Source: Casuarina equisetifolia (lineage: Eukaryota > Streptophyta > Magnoliopsida > Fagales > Casuarinaceae). Taken from it: a stretch of DNA of 64,000 bases. Where the stretch lies: contig CM052358.1 of NCBI GenBank assembly GCA_028551475.1, forward strand, positions 22,346,853-22,410,852. The letters are read 5' to 3'. This document shows, in pieces, positions 1-11,600 of the stretch; the stretch's first letter is position 1, and every line of letters begins with the position of its first letter. The notes beneath the pieces were generated by a model that made no database searches, was not told the origin of the DNA, and was given only the letters and a program-made list of their open reading frames with translations. The translations under genes and the position numbers were made by a program.

Positions 1-2420
1 TCTACAAACTAAAGTAAATTTTTAACTAGACTAATAAAGTATTTGTTAGCAGTTATCAACAAAACATGAGGTGCTTGACCTTATATTGCCACATAGAAAT
101 TGGCACCACTAAAATGCATTGGCTTTACAACATATATACACGAGAAGTAGCAAAAATTTTATATAACATCGTTTCATTCCATGGCATAGATGTAAATGAA
201 GTATTTGTCATAGTTATCAACAAAACACGATGTGATTGTCCTTATATTGCCACATGGAAATTGACTCACATGTTAGTCATTTAGCAGCACTTAAATGCAT
301 CGGTGTTACAACATATCTACACGAGAAGTAGCAAAATTTTATACAACATCATTTCATTCCATGGCATAGATGTAAATAAATTCATATCGACTTAAAACCA
401 AGCAAAAGCATTAAAATTTCTTGAATCAGGAATAGATATGGGCGACAGAAAAGGGCATAAAAGGCATGGGACAAAGTGAAAAATTACCTTTTTCACTTTC
501 TTATCTCTCCATCATCTTCATCCTTCAGCCCACCGTTATTCTTCAAATGACATGTCACATAGTTGTCTTGGAGTTAGTTGCCGTTTGTATTCTACCATGT
601 TAAAGCCCATGGCACTGAGTCTAAAGATAATCAAGTAATATAAGAGATTTATTTCCAGCTACTTGTATCGGAGGATATAGCAAAAATGGTTTTGGTAATT
701 CCAATAGTTTTTGGATTGGGAAGTCCTAAAAAAAAATTAACTGACAAGAAGCACACCAAATTAGACATAAAAAGCTTCAAGTAAATAAAGAGCTTGAGAA
801 ATTCAATGCCAAAATATACAATACATAAAGAAACTAAGTCAATTACAACATTTTCTTTTTCAATCTAAAATCCCACATGCCCTAGTTTCTATAGCTGCTT
901 TTGTTGACTCAGTGACTTTCAACAAAATAAAACATAATTATCCATGTCATTTCCAAAACAATGTTACCTTAGAAGCACAAGATGCCTTTAGTATGGAGTC
1001 TCCATAGTGTTTCTTTGACATACAATGAAGAGAAAGACCTTGAATTGAACAACCCTACATAATCAATAAATATGCTTTTCTAAGAAAATTTAAAATAAAT
1101 GATTTATAGAGATTTATTTTGTCTTTCCCAACAAAAAACACTTATAAACGACAAAAGTCTTACAAAGCTATTGTATGCGAATTCTTTGACTGTTACTCTT
1201 ATAATCTAATTTACATCCAACCCACTTTTAAGGAGCTGATTTGTATCAAATGTTATATACAAAACACATTACGTGAGGCCAATCCTCAAGGTGGCTACTT
1301 CTATTCAAATAATTATGCATCTTCCCAAACACACAAAGTTATTTTTATACATAATTGAACCTAATTTGTCCCATTCTCAAATACTTCAAGGACACAAAAA
1401 GATTAAGGGAACTTTGAAGACATCTTTATGGATTTACAATTAGCAAATAGGACAAATTGTTAGGCTTCACCTTTGGTTAAAACCAGATTTAGTATATTGA
1501 TTTTGTTGTTGCAATCAAGATAATATATATATGCTTTATCTACAAATACTCTCATAGTTGTTGACAAAATATAAAACTTATCACTCATATTGGAATTCAA
1601 TTAGTAAGATATCTCGCTCTACAGAAGGCATAACTCGTAGTTCTACATCAACTCCAAAAGATCTCCCTGCAGAAAAATTGACTTCTATGAAAAAATTGTC
1701 TAGAATTTACACATTGGTTGCAAGTTTGCTAGGCTAATTGCATTATAAGTAGCTACCTTGTACAGTGCTCGCTCGTGCTACCCTGAAGTTGCAGAGTGAA
1801 AGATAGAGCTTTCCAAGCCACCAATTGAAGTTAATAGAAGCTAAAACTGCTTTCACCAAAATAAATTAGAAACTAAATGCCCTACAACTGTTATGGAGAA
1901 TCAAGAAATTCACATTAGAAAACAGAATTTCATTTACATTAATAATAGAGAAATAAGAATTCACCCACATTATATCATGAATTGGATTTGCATATTTATG
2001 GACATATGCTTCTTTTTTCAATTATACAATTTTGGGGCCAATTAATTGTAGTCATATAATTCAATTAAAAATTCCACAATAAAGGAAGTCAAAAAGAATA
2101 ATATGAATTAATTTAAGCTTTCACAATATGTAAGTAGCCAAATCAATTATTGAAAATAAGGTACTCACAAAATTTTTAGTACCAAATTATAAATTTAGTG
2201 TTAAGTTTGTGATAGGAAATAATTAAAGGTAACAATGAATAAATTCTCATCAAATAAAATGCATACTGAAGTTGTCTTAAACTAGGGCAAAATCATTTTA
2301 ATAAGCTCATAATTAAAAAAATCAACAAACTAAACGAATACTTGAATGTCTGTTACCCATATCGATGCATTACAATTTGTGAACACTCAATTTGTAAGCC
2401 AATAAATAGTTTTATATGAC
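1..2420. repeat. Flank upstream-left of TNL-1, duplicated at about 20.95-23.16 kb
   Basis: No gene is supported here. The tract reads as AT-rich intergenic DNA lying beyond the 3' end of TNL-1. Much of it recurs, diverged but collinear, at about 20950-23160 in front of TNL-2, which marks it as part of the duplicated unit. Positions about 48-205 and 206-385 form a local tandem duplication of roughly 180 bp (both contain 'gttatcaacaaaaca' and 'ccatggcatagatgtaaat'). The block at about 680-1360 occurs three times in the window (also about 19330-19880 and 21420-21990). Small open frames here (for example 66-284 and 1119-1358) have no recognisable content. Confidence 0.6.
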
Positions 2421-2873
2421 TTATTCAAATAGAAGGTAGAGAATGTAAATTTTGCAAAAGTTAAAAATTAATATGAGACAAAAAAAAACAAAAAATGCAT
2501 CACCGGTACCAAGTGGGCCAAAAATGTAAAGGCTATGCCCACTGTTTTGCTGAGCCCGAATTGCAAAGGAGTGCCAGGAAGTTACCGCTGATGTCGTGAA
2601 AAATAGGTAGAAGACCCAACAGAAGCAGATCAGAAAGCGGCAAAAAGAAGGGGATCTGGAAGCGACAAGGAAGAAACCGTCTCCTCTCATTCTATGATCC
2701 ACTTCCTCTGCACTTTCATCGGTTCACTCACTTGATACAGTATCATCATCAAAGTCGATACACTCTGATTCAGTTTCGTATTCTACTTCTTCTACCCTTT
2801 CATCGGTACGCTCTGATTCAGTTTCATATTCTACTTCTTCTGCACTTCCATTGGTACGCTCTGATAAAGTTTT
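2421..2873 (-). pseudogene. Relic C-terminal tail of TNL-1: acidic repeats plus hydrophobic segment
   Basis: Directly after the TNL-1 stop (2874-2876) the same reading frame stays open for 49 codons to a TGA at 2724-2726. It is then open again down to a stop at 2421-2423. The first part encodes two acidic 16-residue repeats (2817-2864 and 2769-2816, each ending EEVEYETE) and a partial third ending near VSSE. After the TGA another repeat remnant (TDESAEEVD) leads into a Phe/Cys-rich hydrophobic stretch of roughly 20 residues that could span a membrane. TNL-2 has only scrambled traces of this region at about 23160-23420. It may be a decayed former C-terminus or 3' UTR that happens to be open. 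I favour decayed coding sequence because of the in-frame 48-nt periodicity. Confidence 0.5.
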
Positions 2874-5800
2874 CTATAGACCATCGTCCACCACAGTACC
2901 AGTATCCCACGTACAAGAGTGCACCTCAAAATCAAAATCCTCGAGCTTTTTTAATTCCAAACCATGTGGAGTAATGCTATTGAGAATATCAAAAAACTCT
3001 GAAATATCATGCCTAAATACCGGACGTACCCCACACTCCTTTACCTTCACTTTCAAGTTTCTTGTTTTAATTGAAGTGTTGAAGTAGTGACAACCATCCA
3101 CATTCATCCCATTTCTCTTAAACAACTCAATTGGTATATAGGCCCAAAATCCATTTGGGCCAACTAAAGGGACTTCGGGGACATGAAAGGCTAAGGGTAG
3201 TTCTTTACAAATACCAGAGGCTTGAAATCGCCAAACAAACTCAGGAAACTCAGGAAGGGTACCTCCAGAAATGCAACAATTTGAATCCTCATGCTCATGA
3301 ACTTGATAAGCAACAAACAAAGCCAATCCCATCAAATCGTATTTTGAATCCACGTCTACATGACATTGAATTTTCGGAAAAGGATTGATGCTTCTATTAT
3401 TGAACCAACTTGGGATTTCATATCTTAGCGTAGGACCCCACGCAAAAATACCTCCCCATCTAAAAGTGTAAACCTGAGAAAGAAGCAAAGAGAGAGAGAG
3501 AAAAATATATGTGAACAACGGCATTTGTATATTGTCATAATAGAAGTGTTTTAAAAAGGAGAAAGTGGCTTACACTAGAATGACCTGATACATGTGGAAT
3601 CAGTTGCAAGATCTTATAAGGAGTGTCGTCGTAACTAGCCTTGGTGGCCACAGAAAACCAAACACTCATGCATAACGGGATATTCCTTACATCCATTTGA
3701 TAATAATCCCTCTCCAGCAATCGACAATTTCTCACATCCAAGTCTCTTAAACTTAATGGAAATTTCGGCAATGTTCGAAGTTCACTACAATTATACAAGC
3801 TAAGTTTTTCAAGATCGGAGAGTAGAAAAAAGTTATCAGGTAATGTTGTAAATTTGCTATAAGCTAAATCCAAAGAAACAGCCCAGGACAAACAACCAAG
3901 ATCACAGGGCATCACTATGTTCAATAGGTCGCAAAAAGTCAGAACTAGCTTAATTTTAGAAACGCTTAAATTTGAGAATAGAGGGGCGGATGATGATTCA
4001 AGGAGATGACATTTATGTGTGGCAAGTGTTTCAAGATTAGGAAGTGGATACGATAAAAAGCTTAAACGTGAGGGTGGTGACGTGGACAATGACTGAAGGT
4101 GGTTACAATGAGCCATGCGAAGATATTTGAGACTGGAAAGCTGGGCGATGCCCTCAGGTATTCTTGTAAATTTATTTCTAGTTAGATTTAAATTTTCAAG
4201 TAAAGATAAGAACCTAATATCATTGGGAATATCTCCATCTGATAGGTTGCAACAAGCTAAATCTAAGTTTGTTAAAGAGGTTAAAGCTGTTAACCGACTA
4301 AGGTTACGAATACTTTGGGGTTGTGCGGCAATCTCCTTAAGGGAGTATGGTCGGTCAGTTTCAATCCCGCTGTTGCGCGAAACGAGATGCAACGACGAAG
4401 TTACATCATCCCTAAGCCGCTCGCACCAACGTAGGCCCAAATATACAAGCTTACCGAGATTTGTAATGGATGGATGAATCTTCTGAAAAAGTGCACAACC
4501 TTCCAACTCTAGTTTCTCAAGATTTGGGATTTCCACCAAGCATTTTGAATAACTAAGGTCAATCTCTTTCAGTTGGCCAAAACTCTGTTATAGACAAACA
4601 CAAAGTTAAAGAAAATAAATAAAATAAAGATTGATAGAGAAAAGGCAAAAAATGCCAGAACCTTACTTTCTTTCCAATCCATAGAACTTCGATTTTGCTC
4701 TCTGTCAAAGAGAGCTCAACAAGATCGTTTGATTGAAAGTTGTGCGGCAATGTTCTCAAAGGAAAGCCCACCCATCGTATGACTCTCAGCTCTTTACTTA
4801 GTACTAATTTTGAAGAATTTCCAATCCATTTGAAACTAAAAAAATCAAGACGATTTATTATAAGAACTGTCAATCTTGTCATTTTGGAAAAGGACTCAAA
4901 GTTTACTTCAAGTATGCTACCATCATAGTAGTTTTCTGTGATAATTCCTTCAATTGCTTCACTTCCCTACAAAATAAGAAAGAGTAATAATATTAAAAAA
5001 AAAACATATACTTGAAAAAATGATATTTTCATTTCAAAATCATTGTCTAATACTACTGCACTTACAGAATCATTCCTTAAGACTTGAACAATATCTTGAT
5101 TAACCCACAATCTACTTCGATTGCCAGGTTCCAGAGGAGACATTTGATAAACTACTTGTTGACCCAACTTTCTTAACAAATCATGCATCACAACTTGTCC
5201 AAATCTTGTATTAATGAGAGATCTGTCTTCAAGAGCTTCAATAAGCAAACTTGAACTTTGATCAAAAAGTTTGAGTATATTCACAAACCACTCACCAAAA
5301 CATGCAATATCTAAGAAATACTTTTTCAATGAATCTCCCAGCATTTCATAACTTATTTTAAGTTTTTTCAATATATCACCATTAGAATCTGCTTCTAAAA
5401 CATCACGGACACCAATCCACACCTCTTCTCCCTTCCCATATAAGGATGAACCAATGACGATGATAGCTAAAGGATGGCCATTAACTTGTCTCATAATATT
5501 CTCTAGCAACTTCTGATAACCTGGTTTTGGACGGGGACTTTTGAATGCTTTCTGGCAAAAAAGCTCCAAGGCATCTTCATCATCCAGCGGTTCAACCCCA
5601 TATGTCTTATTCACATAAGGCTTCAATAGTTGACGATCTTTGCCAGTCACAATGATTCTACTCCCTTCACCAAACCAATCAACACTCCCAGCTAACTGTT
5701 CCAAATGATCACGTTTCACATCATCTAAAACAATAAAGACCTTTTTATTGCGTATTCTTGTCTTTAGCAATTGGATTCCATGTATAGGATCCCGTATCTT

Positions 5801-6742
5801 CAGATTTCTTTCTCCAAGAATCTCACGGACAATTTGTTGTTGCAACTTCCAAATTCTGTTTTCGTCACCACAACAAACAAAACAACTAGCATCAAATTCA
5901 TAACGAATTGTTTCAAAAATGACTTTTGCCAATGTTGTTTTACCAATACCGGCCATCCCATAAATCCCTATAGACCAAACATTATCCATTTCTAAACAAA
6001 GTTCCTTCACTCGAGATTCAATGCCAACAAGGCCATTGAAGATCCCTGATGAGTTCAATTGCAATCCACAAAATATGCTTCTAGTGACTTCTGTCACAAT
6101 GGTTGCTTCAGCACTGTATGAAAGATCCTAATTAGGTATAAAGGCCAAGCAAGGGAGCTTAAAATTCAAGTAGGAAATTAAGTTAAATTTGTCAAAATGA
6201 TCAATGGGAAAGCCATACCTAATGATAGGTTGTACATGCCAACCTGCGATATTACCGACTTTTTTCAAAGCGGTGCTCCACGCTGTCCTCTCCTTCTCAC
6301 CAACGTCAGGGTCTTGTTCATGTTCAGCAAACGCTTGAGCGAAGATTTGCTGCTGCTTGCGAACCTCAGACGGATCTATATGGTAGAAAATGGGCAAGAT
6401 TTTTAGCCCCTTCTCTGTCTCGCATTCCACGATCTTATCGAGCTCAATCAGACACCATTTAGAGAAAGCAAAGTTCTCTGAGATGACAACAACCGCATAC
6501 TGAGATTGTTTGATTGCTTCCAAGAGCTCCTCATGAATTAACTTTCCTCGTTCCAATTTTTTATCGTCTTTGAAGACGATAAATCCCCTCTGCTCGAAAG
6601 CAGCATATAGATGGTCTACAAAGCCGTTGCGGGTGTCTACGCCGCAAAAACTGATGAAAACGTCGTATGACGATGGAAACGGATTATCTGCAGAAGAAGG
6701 AAATGATGAGGATGAACGGACTATCTGAGTACTCAAGGCCAT
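2874..6742 (-). CDS. TNL-1: TIR-NBS-LRR immune receptor with C-JID-like domain
   Basis: Predicted intracellular NLR immune receptor. Exons read from GT-AG signals: 6742-6219 (TIR), 6113-5066 (NB-ARC), 4966-4667 (linker), 4584-3574 (LRR) and 3473-2874 (post-LRR). The frames join to about 1160 residues, typical for a TNL. TIR: starts MALSTQIV after a short Ser-rich leader and has the WCLIEL segment carrying the family's catalytic Glu for NAD+ cleavage. NB-ARC: P-loop GMAGIGKTT (about residues 227-235), kinase-2 VLDD (about 303-306), FLDIACFG, and MHD (about 484-486) intact. The last exon has the beta-sandwich-like post-LRR domain that reads ligands in known TNLs. Oddities: FCG instead of the usual FRG in the TIR, TGKD where TTRD is usual, and GHPLA instead of GLPLA. 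The LRR exon is 126 nt shorter than in TNL-2. Expression and ligand are unknown. Confidence 0.85.
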
Positions 6743-8650
6743 CTTTGGAGGCTCACAAGCTTCCTAAAAGCAAGGCAAATCGACAGAATTCGGTGTTAAC
6801 AAGCTCGTTTGATACCAAGGCTCAGAAAATGGGGCAGTCCGGGTTTTGAACCAGAAACTTAAAAGCAGCGTCTACGATTAGAAATTTCCGGGAAACTTCA
6901 TTCTAAACTGTTTAATGCGAGTGGGACAGGAAAGCTAACATATCTGACCACACAGAAGGAGAACTCGGTGCATTTATCGTCTGAATGTTCAAAAGAACCT
7001 TTATTTCTGATCAACTCACCTTTGTGAAAGGAGCAACAGGAGACATGATTAAGGCGCGTTAATATTGCTTTTTTGCTTTCTACGCGGAAGGCAGAGATTC
7101 GCATCTAAAGAAGAGACATATGGGTGCAAGCTCGACGTTGTGACGTTAAAAGCAGAGAGCTTTCCCAACTATTCACCGGGAACTCCTAAGCTCCGGGAAT
7201 TAGTTTCCTGGTCCGGTTTACGGAGAAATTGTGAGTGAGGGAGGCGCACCAATTGAAAAGAAGAAGAACATGTAAATTCTTCCCACTGTTTAGTGTCTTC
7301 TCATCTTCGTAATGCAGAAACTTTGTCACTCGTTACACTTTTGGAGGGATTTTGAAAGTAGAGCTTGAATTTACAGCTAATCATAAACGAAAGCTTTTTA
7401 TTAACAGTATGTTGAAAAACGTAATGTTCTTCTTATTATGTAATGTCACTTCCAAAACATCCATGAAAGTCGTGTAGAATCACGGGCTGCTTTGGAAAAC
7501 GAGGTTTTGGAGCTTGCGAACGATTTGCAGCTTTGGAAAAAGTGATTTCCTTCGAATTTCATTATGACCGTCCTTTCACTCGTATCCCCGCTATTGAAAG
7601 TAGGGGGAGCTAAGAATTTAAAACACATAATCTTGAAGGATCAATGTCCCTTCACCTGCAGAATTTCGAGATTGCATTTTTAAGAGAAATATGAAAAAAT
7701 TTATAATACCATTAGTTTAGTTTTCAGATTCCATAATACTTCCTTTTGTTGAGAGTTGTCACCAATTTTCCTTTTCAATATTATGGACATTTCATCAGCA
7801 ATCAATCATATTAATTTCATTATTCATTTTACAAGCACTTACTACGAGGCGAACGCAGAGTTTCTGAAAACCAGTGGGCAGAAAAGCTAAAAATATCTGC
7901 TTTCCCATAAAGAGAATTCGGTGCATTCATTGACGTTCAAAAGAACCTACTTAATCAACTCGCGTTTATGAAAGGAGCAGCAGGAGACATGATTAAGGCG
8001 CGTTTATATTGCTTTTTGCTTTCTACGCGGAAGGCAAAGATTCGCAGTTTGCTTGCATCAAAAGACGATTCAAACTTGTCTCGCACTTGCTTTCTGTGAT
8101 CTGCCCAACTATCCACCGGATCTCATACGCTTCGGGAACTAGTTTACTGGTCCGGGTTACTGAGAAATTGAAAAGAAGAAGAATCTACGTAATATAAATT
8201 CTTATCTTTTAGATGCAGAATCCCCTGCATTTGTTACACGTTTTCGAAGGATTTGGAAAGCAAAGCTTGAATTTACTACCACTCATAGACGAAAGCTTTT
8301 GACTAATAGTTTCTTCAAAAAATGTCATCAATTCATCAACCTCTGGATTGTTACTGTTTGGCCTGGGACATGCTCCCAATCCCATTAACCAGAGACTTCG
8401 AACCACGAGTTGCTTTAATAATTTAATAATATGAGGTTTTGGAAGACAAGGTATTACTGCTTGGAGACGATTTCCAGCCCTGAAAAAAGTGATCCCTTTG
8501 AATTTCATTACTGTCATCCTTCCATCAATAGTTTTTTCCATCAATAGGCTTTGGACGATGAGTTGTTGGAGCTTGTAAACGATTTCCAGCTCTCCCATAT
8601 TGTCGGTCAGTCTTAAAGGAAAATTGGTTTGTAAACACCGTAACAATAAG
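6743..8650. repeat. TNL-1 upstream region and two tandem copies of module A
   Basis: The TNL-1 leader is followed by two adjacent, diverged copies of one non-coding module, at about 6890-7850 and 7850-8650. Shared landmarks, in order, are 'agacatgattaaggcgcgtt', 'ttgctttctacgcggaaggc', a 'gaaattg' plus 'aaaagaagaagaa' stretch, and 'tttggaaaaagtgat'. The same module follows TNL-2 (about 27720-28620) and the TNL-3 relic (about 48240-48690). It is therefore probably ancestral TNL 5'-flanking DNA copied with the gene. The minus-strand open frames 7446-7628 and 8209-8646 lie inside it and are not kept open in other copies, so I do not call genes. Confidence 0.6.
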
Positions 8651-11600
8651 AAGATTTAAATTAAAATTTTAGTGTGAAATTTTAGATATACCGAAACAAG
8701 AACGACAATTAAATCCAAGATTTTTAAAAAAGATTACTTAATGCTCAAACGTGACTAGTATATTGTAAGAACAAAGCATTTTTTAAAGAACTTACAAAAA
8801 AGATCAGACATGGAAGATCACTCACGACCCCTTAAGTAGTAAGTAGAAAGGGAATTTTTTATTGAATTTTCAACTTACCGTAAAAAGCAAGCTTAAGCTG
8901 CATGAGAAATTTTCACAAAATTTCCAAATCCTTGCTTTTCTTTTTAGGTCAAAAAGCAAAAGCATTCAGAATATTCCACCTTGTTGGAGCTCAAATTGTA
9001 AAAAGCAAGATTTTGGGTGACATCTTTATTGAAAAGAAGAAAGGAAAAAAGTTTTCTTTTGGACTAAAATCTTACATTTTCTCAAGTACAGTTGTTTGAT
9101 TCATTTTTAATATATTACATTGTCAACAAGTCCACCTGATTGAAAATTTGGTTGATTAAAATTCTTAAGGATGTTTCCACAATGCTAGAGTAAAAAAAAA
9201 TAATTATAAATACTTTGAATGTGTCCAATCATACTCCCCTAGTTACCTACCACAATCAACTTTTTATTGTTAGTCTGGCCAACACGTCGTGTGAGGTGGA
9301 AACGACGTCGCGTGAAAAGCGCAGACCTTTTCCAATTATTCGCCCGGAACTCCTAAGCTTCGGGAATAGTTTCCTGGTCCGGCTTACCGAGAAATTGAGT
9401 GAATGGAGGCGCAGAAATTGGAAAGAAGAAGAACATGAAAATTCTTGCCGCTGTTTAGTGTCTTCTTATCTTCGTGGTGCAGAATCTCCTTCACTTGTTA
9501 CACGTTTCCAAGGATTTCGGAAGTAAAGCTTGAATTTAATAGTCTGTTGAAAAACTTCATCAGCTCATTATATAATGTCACTTCATCTGAAGAATTTCGA
9601 GACGCTTATGTTGTGAAACACGGATACACGCTTTATCTGACACGCTCCTTCGCCCCGGACAAGCAGAAATTGTCCAAGCCTCTCGTGAATGGTCTTTTAA
9701 AGAACGTCAGTTCATTAAGACCAAGAAATTACCCATAAATGAAAGCCGAACATTAGTTTTACGCGTTCATTAAAACCACTTGACGATGAGGTTTGATTGA
9801 TTAGCTTTACGCGTTTAAAATTTCAAAGATTCCATGTGGTTGTAAAAAAAGGAGAAAGCATATTCTAGTAGTATATTGTCAATTTCCACAATTGTTACAC
9901 ATCTGTGATTTGGTTAACCATTATAGTTTGTATCCACCAAAAATTGTGTTACGCATGAGTTGTCATGGAAGATCACTCCTAACCCCTCAAGTATCAAGTA
10001 GCGAGGGAATTTTCACAGAATTTTCAAGTCAACGTAAAAAGCAAGATCGAGCTGCATGAGAAATTTTCACAAAATTTTCAAGAAATCCTTGCTTTTCTTT
10101 TAGGGTCAAAGAGCAAAAGCATTTTGAAAATTACGTCATGTTAGAGCTCAAATTCTAAAAATAAACATTTTGAGGGACATTTTTATCAGAAAGAATAAAG
10201 AAAAGAAGTTGTTTTTGGGCTAATATCTTACATTTTTTACAAACATGATTGTTTGATTCATTTTTAATGCATTACAATGCCAACAAATCTGTTTGATTGA
10301 AAATTCTGGAAGATGTTCCCACCATAACTCCTCTTTCCGCGTGAAAAAATGATTAAGAAATTTTGAAGTTGTTTGAAGTTTTGCCTGCGTAAAAGGAAAG
10401 ACGCATGGGGTGGTAGATCAACTCTGTGACGTTAAAAGTACAGGCCTTTCCGTTCAGTAAGACCGATTCAAGCTTATCTCAGGCAGTTGCTTTTTTGTGG
10501 TCTGCCCAACTAGCTTCGGGAACTAGTTTCGTGGTCCGGGTTACCGAGAAATTGAAAAGAAGAAGAATCTCCGTAATGGAAATTCTTGTCTTCGTAATAA
10601 TGCAGAATCTCCCGCATTTGTTACACTTTTTAAAGGATTACGAAAGTAAAGCTTGAATTTACTGTTACTCATAAACGAAAGCTTTTCATTAATAGCTTTT
10701 TCGAAAACGTCATGTTACGGGCAAGCCATGTCACTGCTCATATGGCACTACGTGACACTAAAGTAGGTGTAGGATCCAGTTAATTTTGTAAGATGTGTTT
10801 TCTTTAAGAGTGCTGTTGTTTTGTTACAGAGGAGGTCACGCTCTTCTGCATTTCAGCGTCTCTGCTTGTCTGCATTTTCAGCGGACGTTCATGAACCTCT
10901 GTACTGTTCCTGTTTGGTTCAGAGAAATCCCGTTGTCCCTAGACTTCGAATCACGAGATGCTTTAATAATAAGAGGTTTTGGAAGGCGAGGAGGTATCAG
11001 CTTTGGAAAAAGTAATCCCCTTTGAATTCCATTACTGTCATCATTGTTCATTTTGCATGTACCTGTAACCAAAGTGTTAGAAAACAATTTATACTAAACA
11101 AAAAATAAACACATAAAAATTGATTTAAAAAATCATCTGATCTAAGACCACTCTCCATAGAACATTATGGTTTTACTAAAACCAAGCCACCCATACTGTT
11201 TTTATACAAGATGTAACTCTTACCTAATGATTAAAGGTAAAGTAAAGAATGAAGAAAATCTATAAAAGAAGGAAATCATACACTGCTGAAAGTAGCAAAA
11301 ACGTTAACATAGTCATGAATAGTAACAAATAAGGTTTTCATTAAACCAAAATAAGAACAATAAAAATAGTTTAATGAAATCATAATGGCAGGGCCATAGG
11401 CCCTACTGCAACACTACAAAGAGCGGAACATTATTAAGAGATGGACTATTTTTTAAAGGGTTTCTCACTTTCACTCTGGTTTTGGTTAATTACATAGCCT
11501 TATATAGGCCTTGGCTGAGTGCATGGTTTTACACGTTAGCTTTTACTGAAGACAGCAACAACCAAGCACGCTAGAGACTTCATGCCTATCTCGGGACTTC

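Noticed and set aside
1-400. CRISPR-like direct repeats
   Set aside because: Only two diverged copies of about 180 bp with no spacer pattern. It is a simple local duplication in plant DNA.
2732-3388. Plus-strand open frames at 2732-2974, 2851-3087 and 3131-3388
   Set aside because: Antisense to the last TNL-1 exon and its acidic repeat. The leucine-rich pattern is the reverse complement of the Glu-rich repeat.
8209-8646. 145-aa minus-strand open frame
   Set aside because: It lies across module A. Other copies of the module are broken in this frame, and the translation resembles no family.
10795-11025. 76-aa plus-strand frame with FLRV- and CLHFQRTF-like text
   Set aside because: Falls on module A. 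The other strand is also open in other copies, and no copy keeps this frame.
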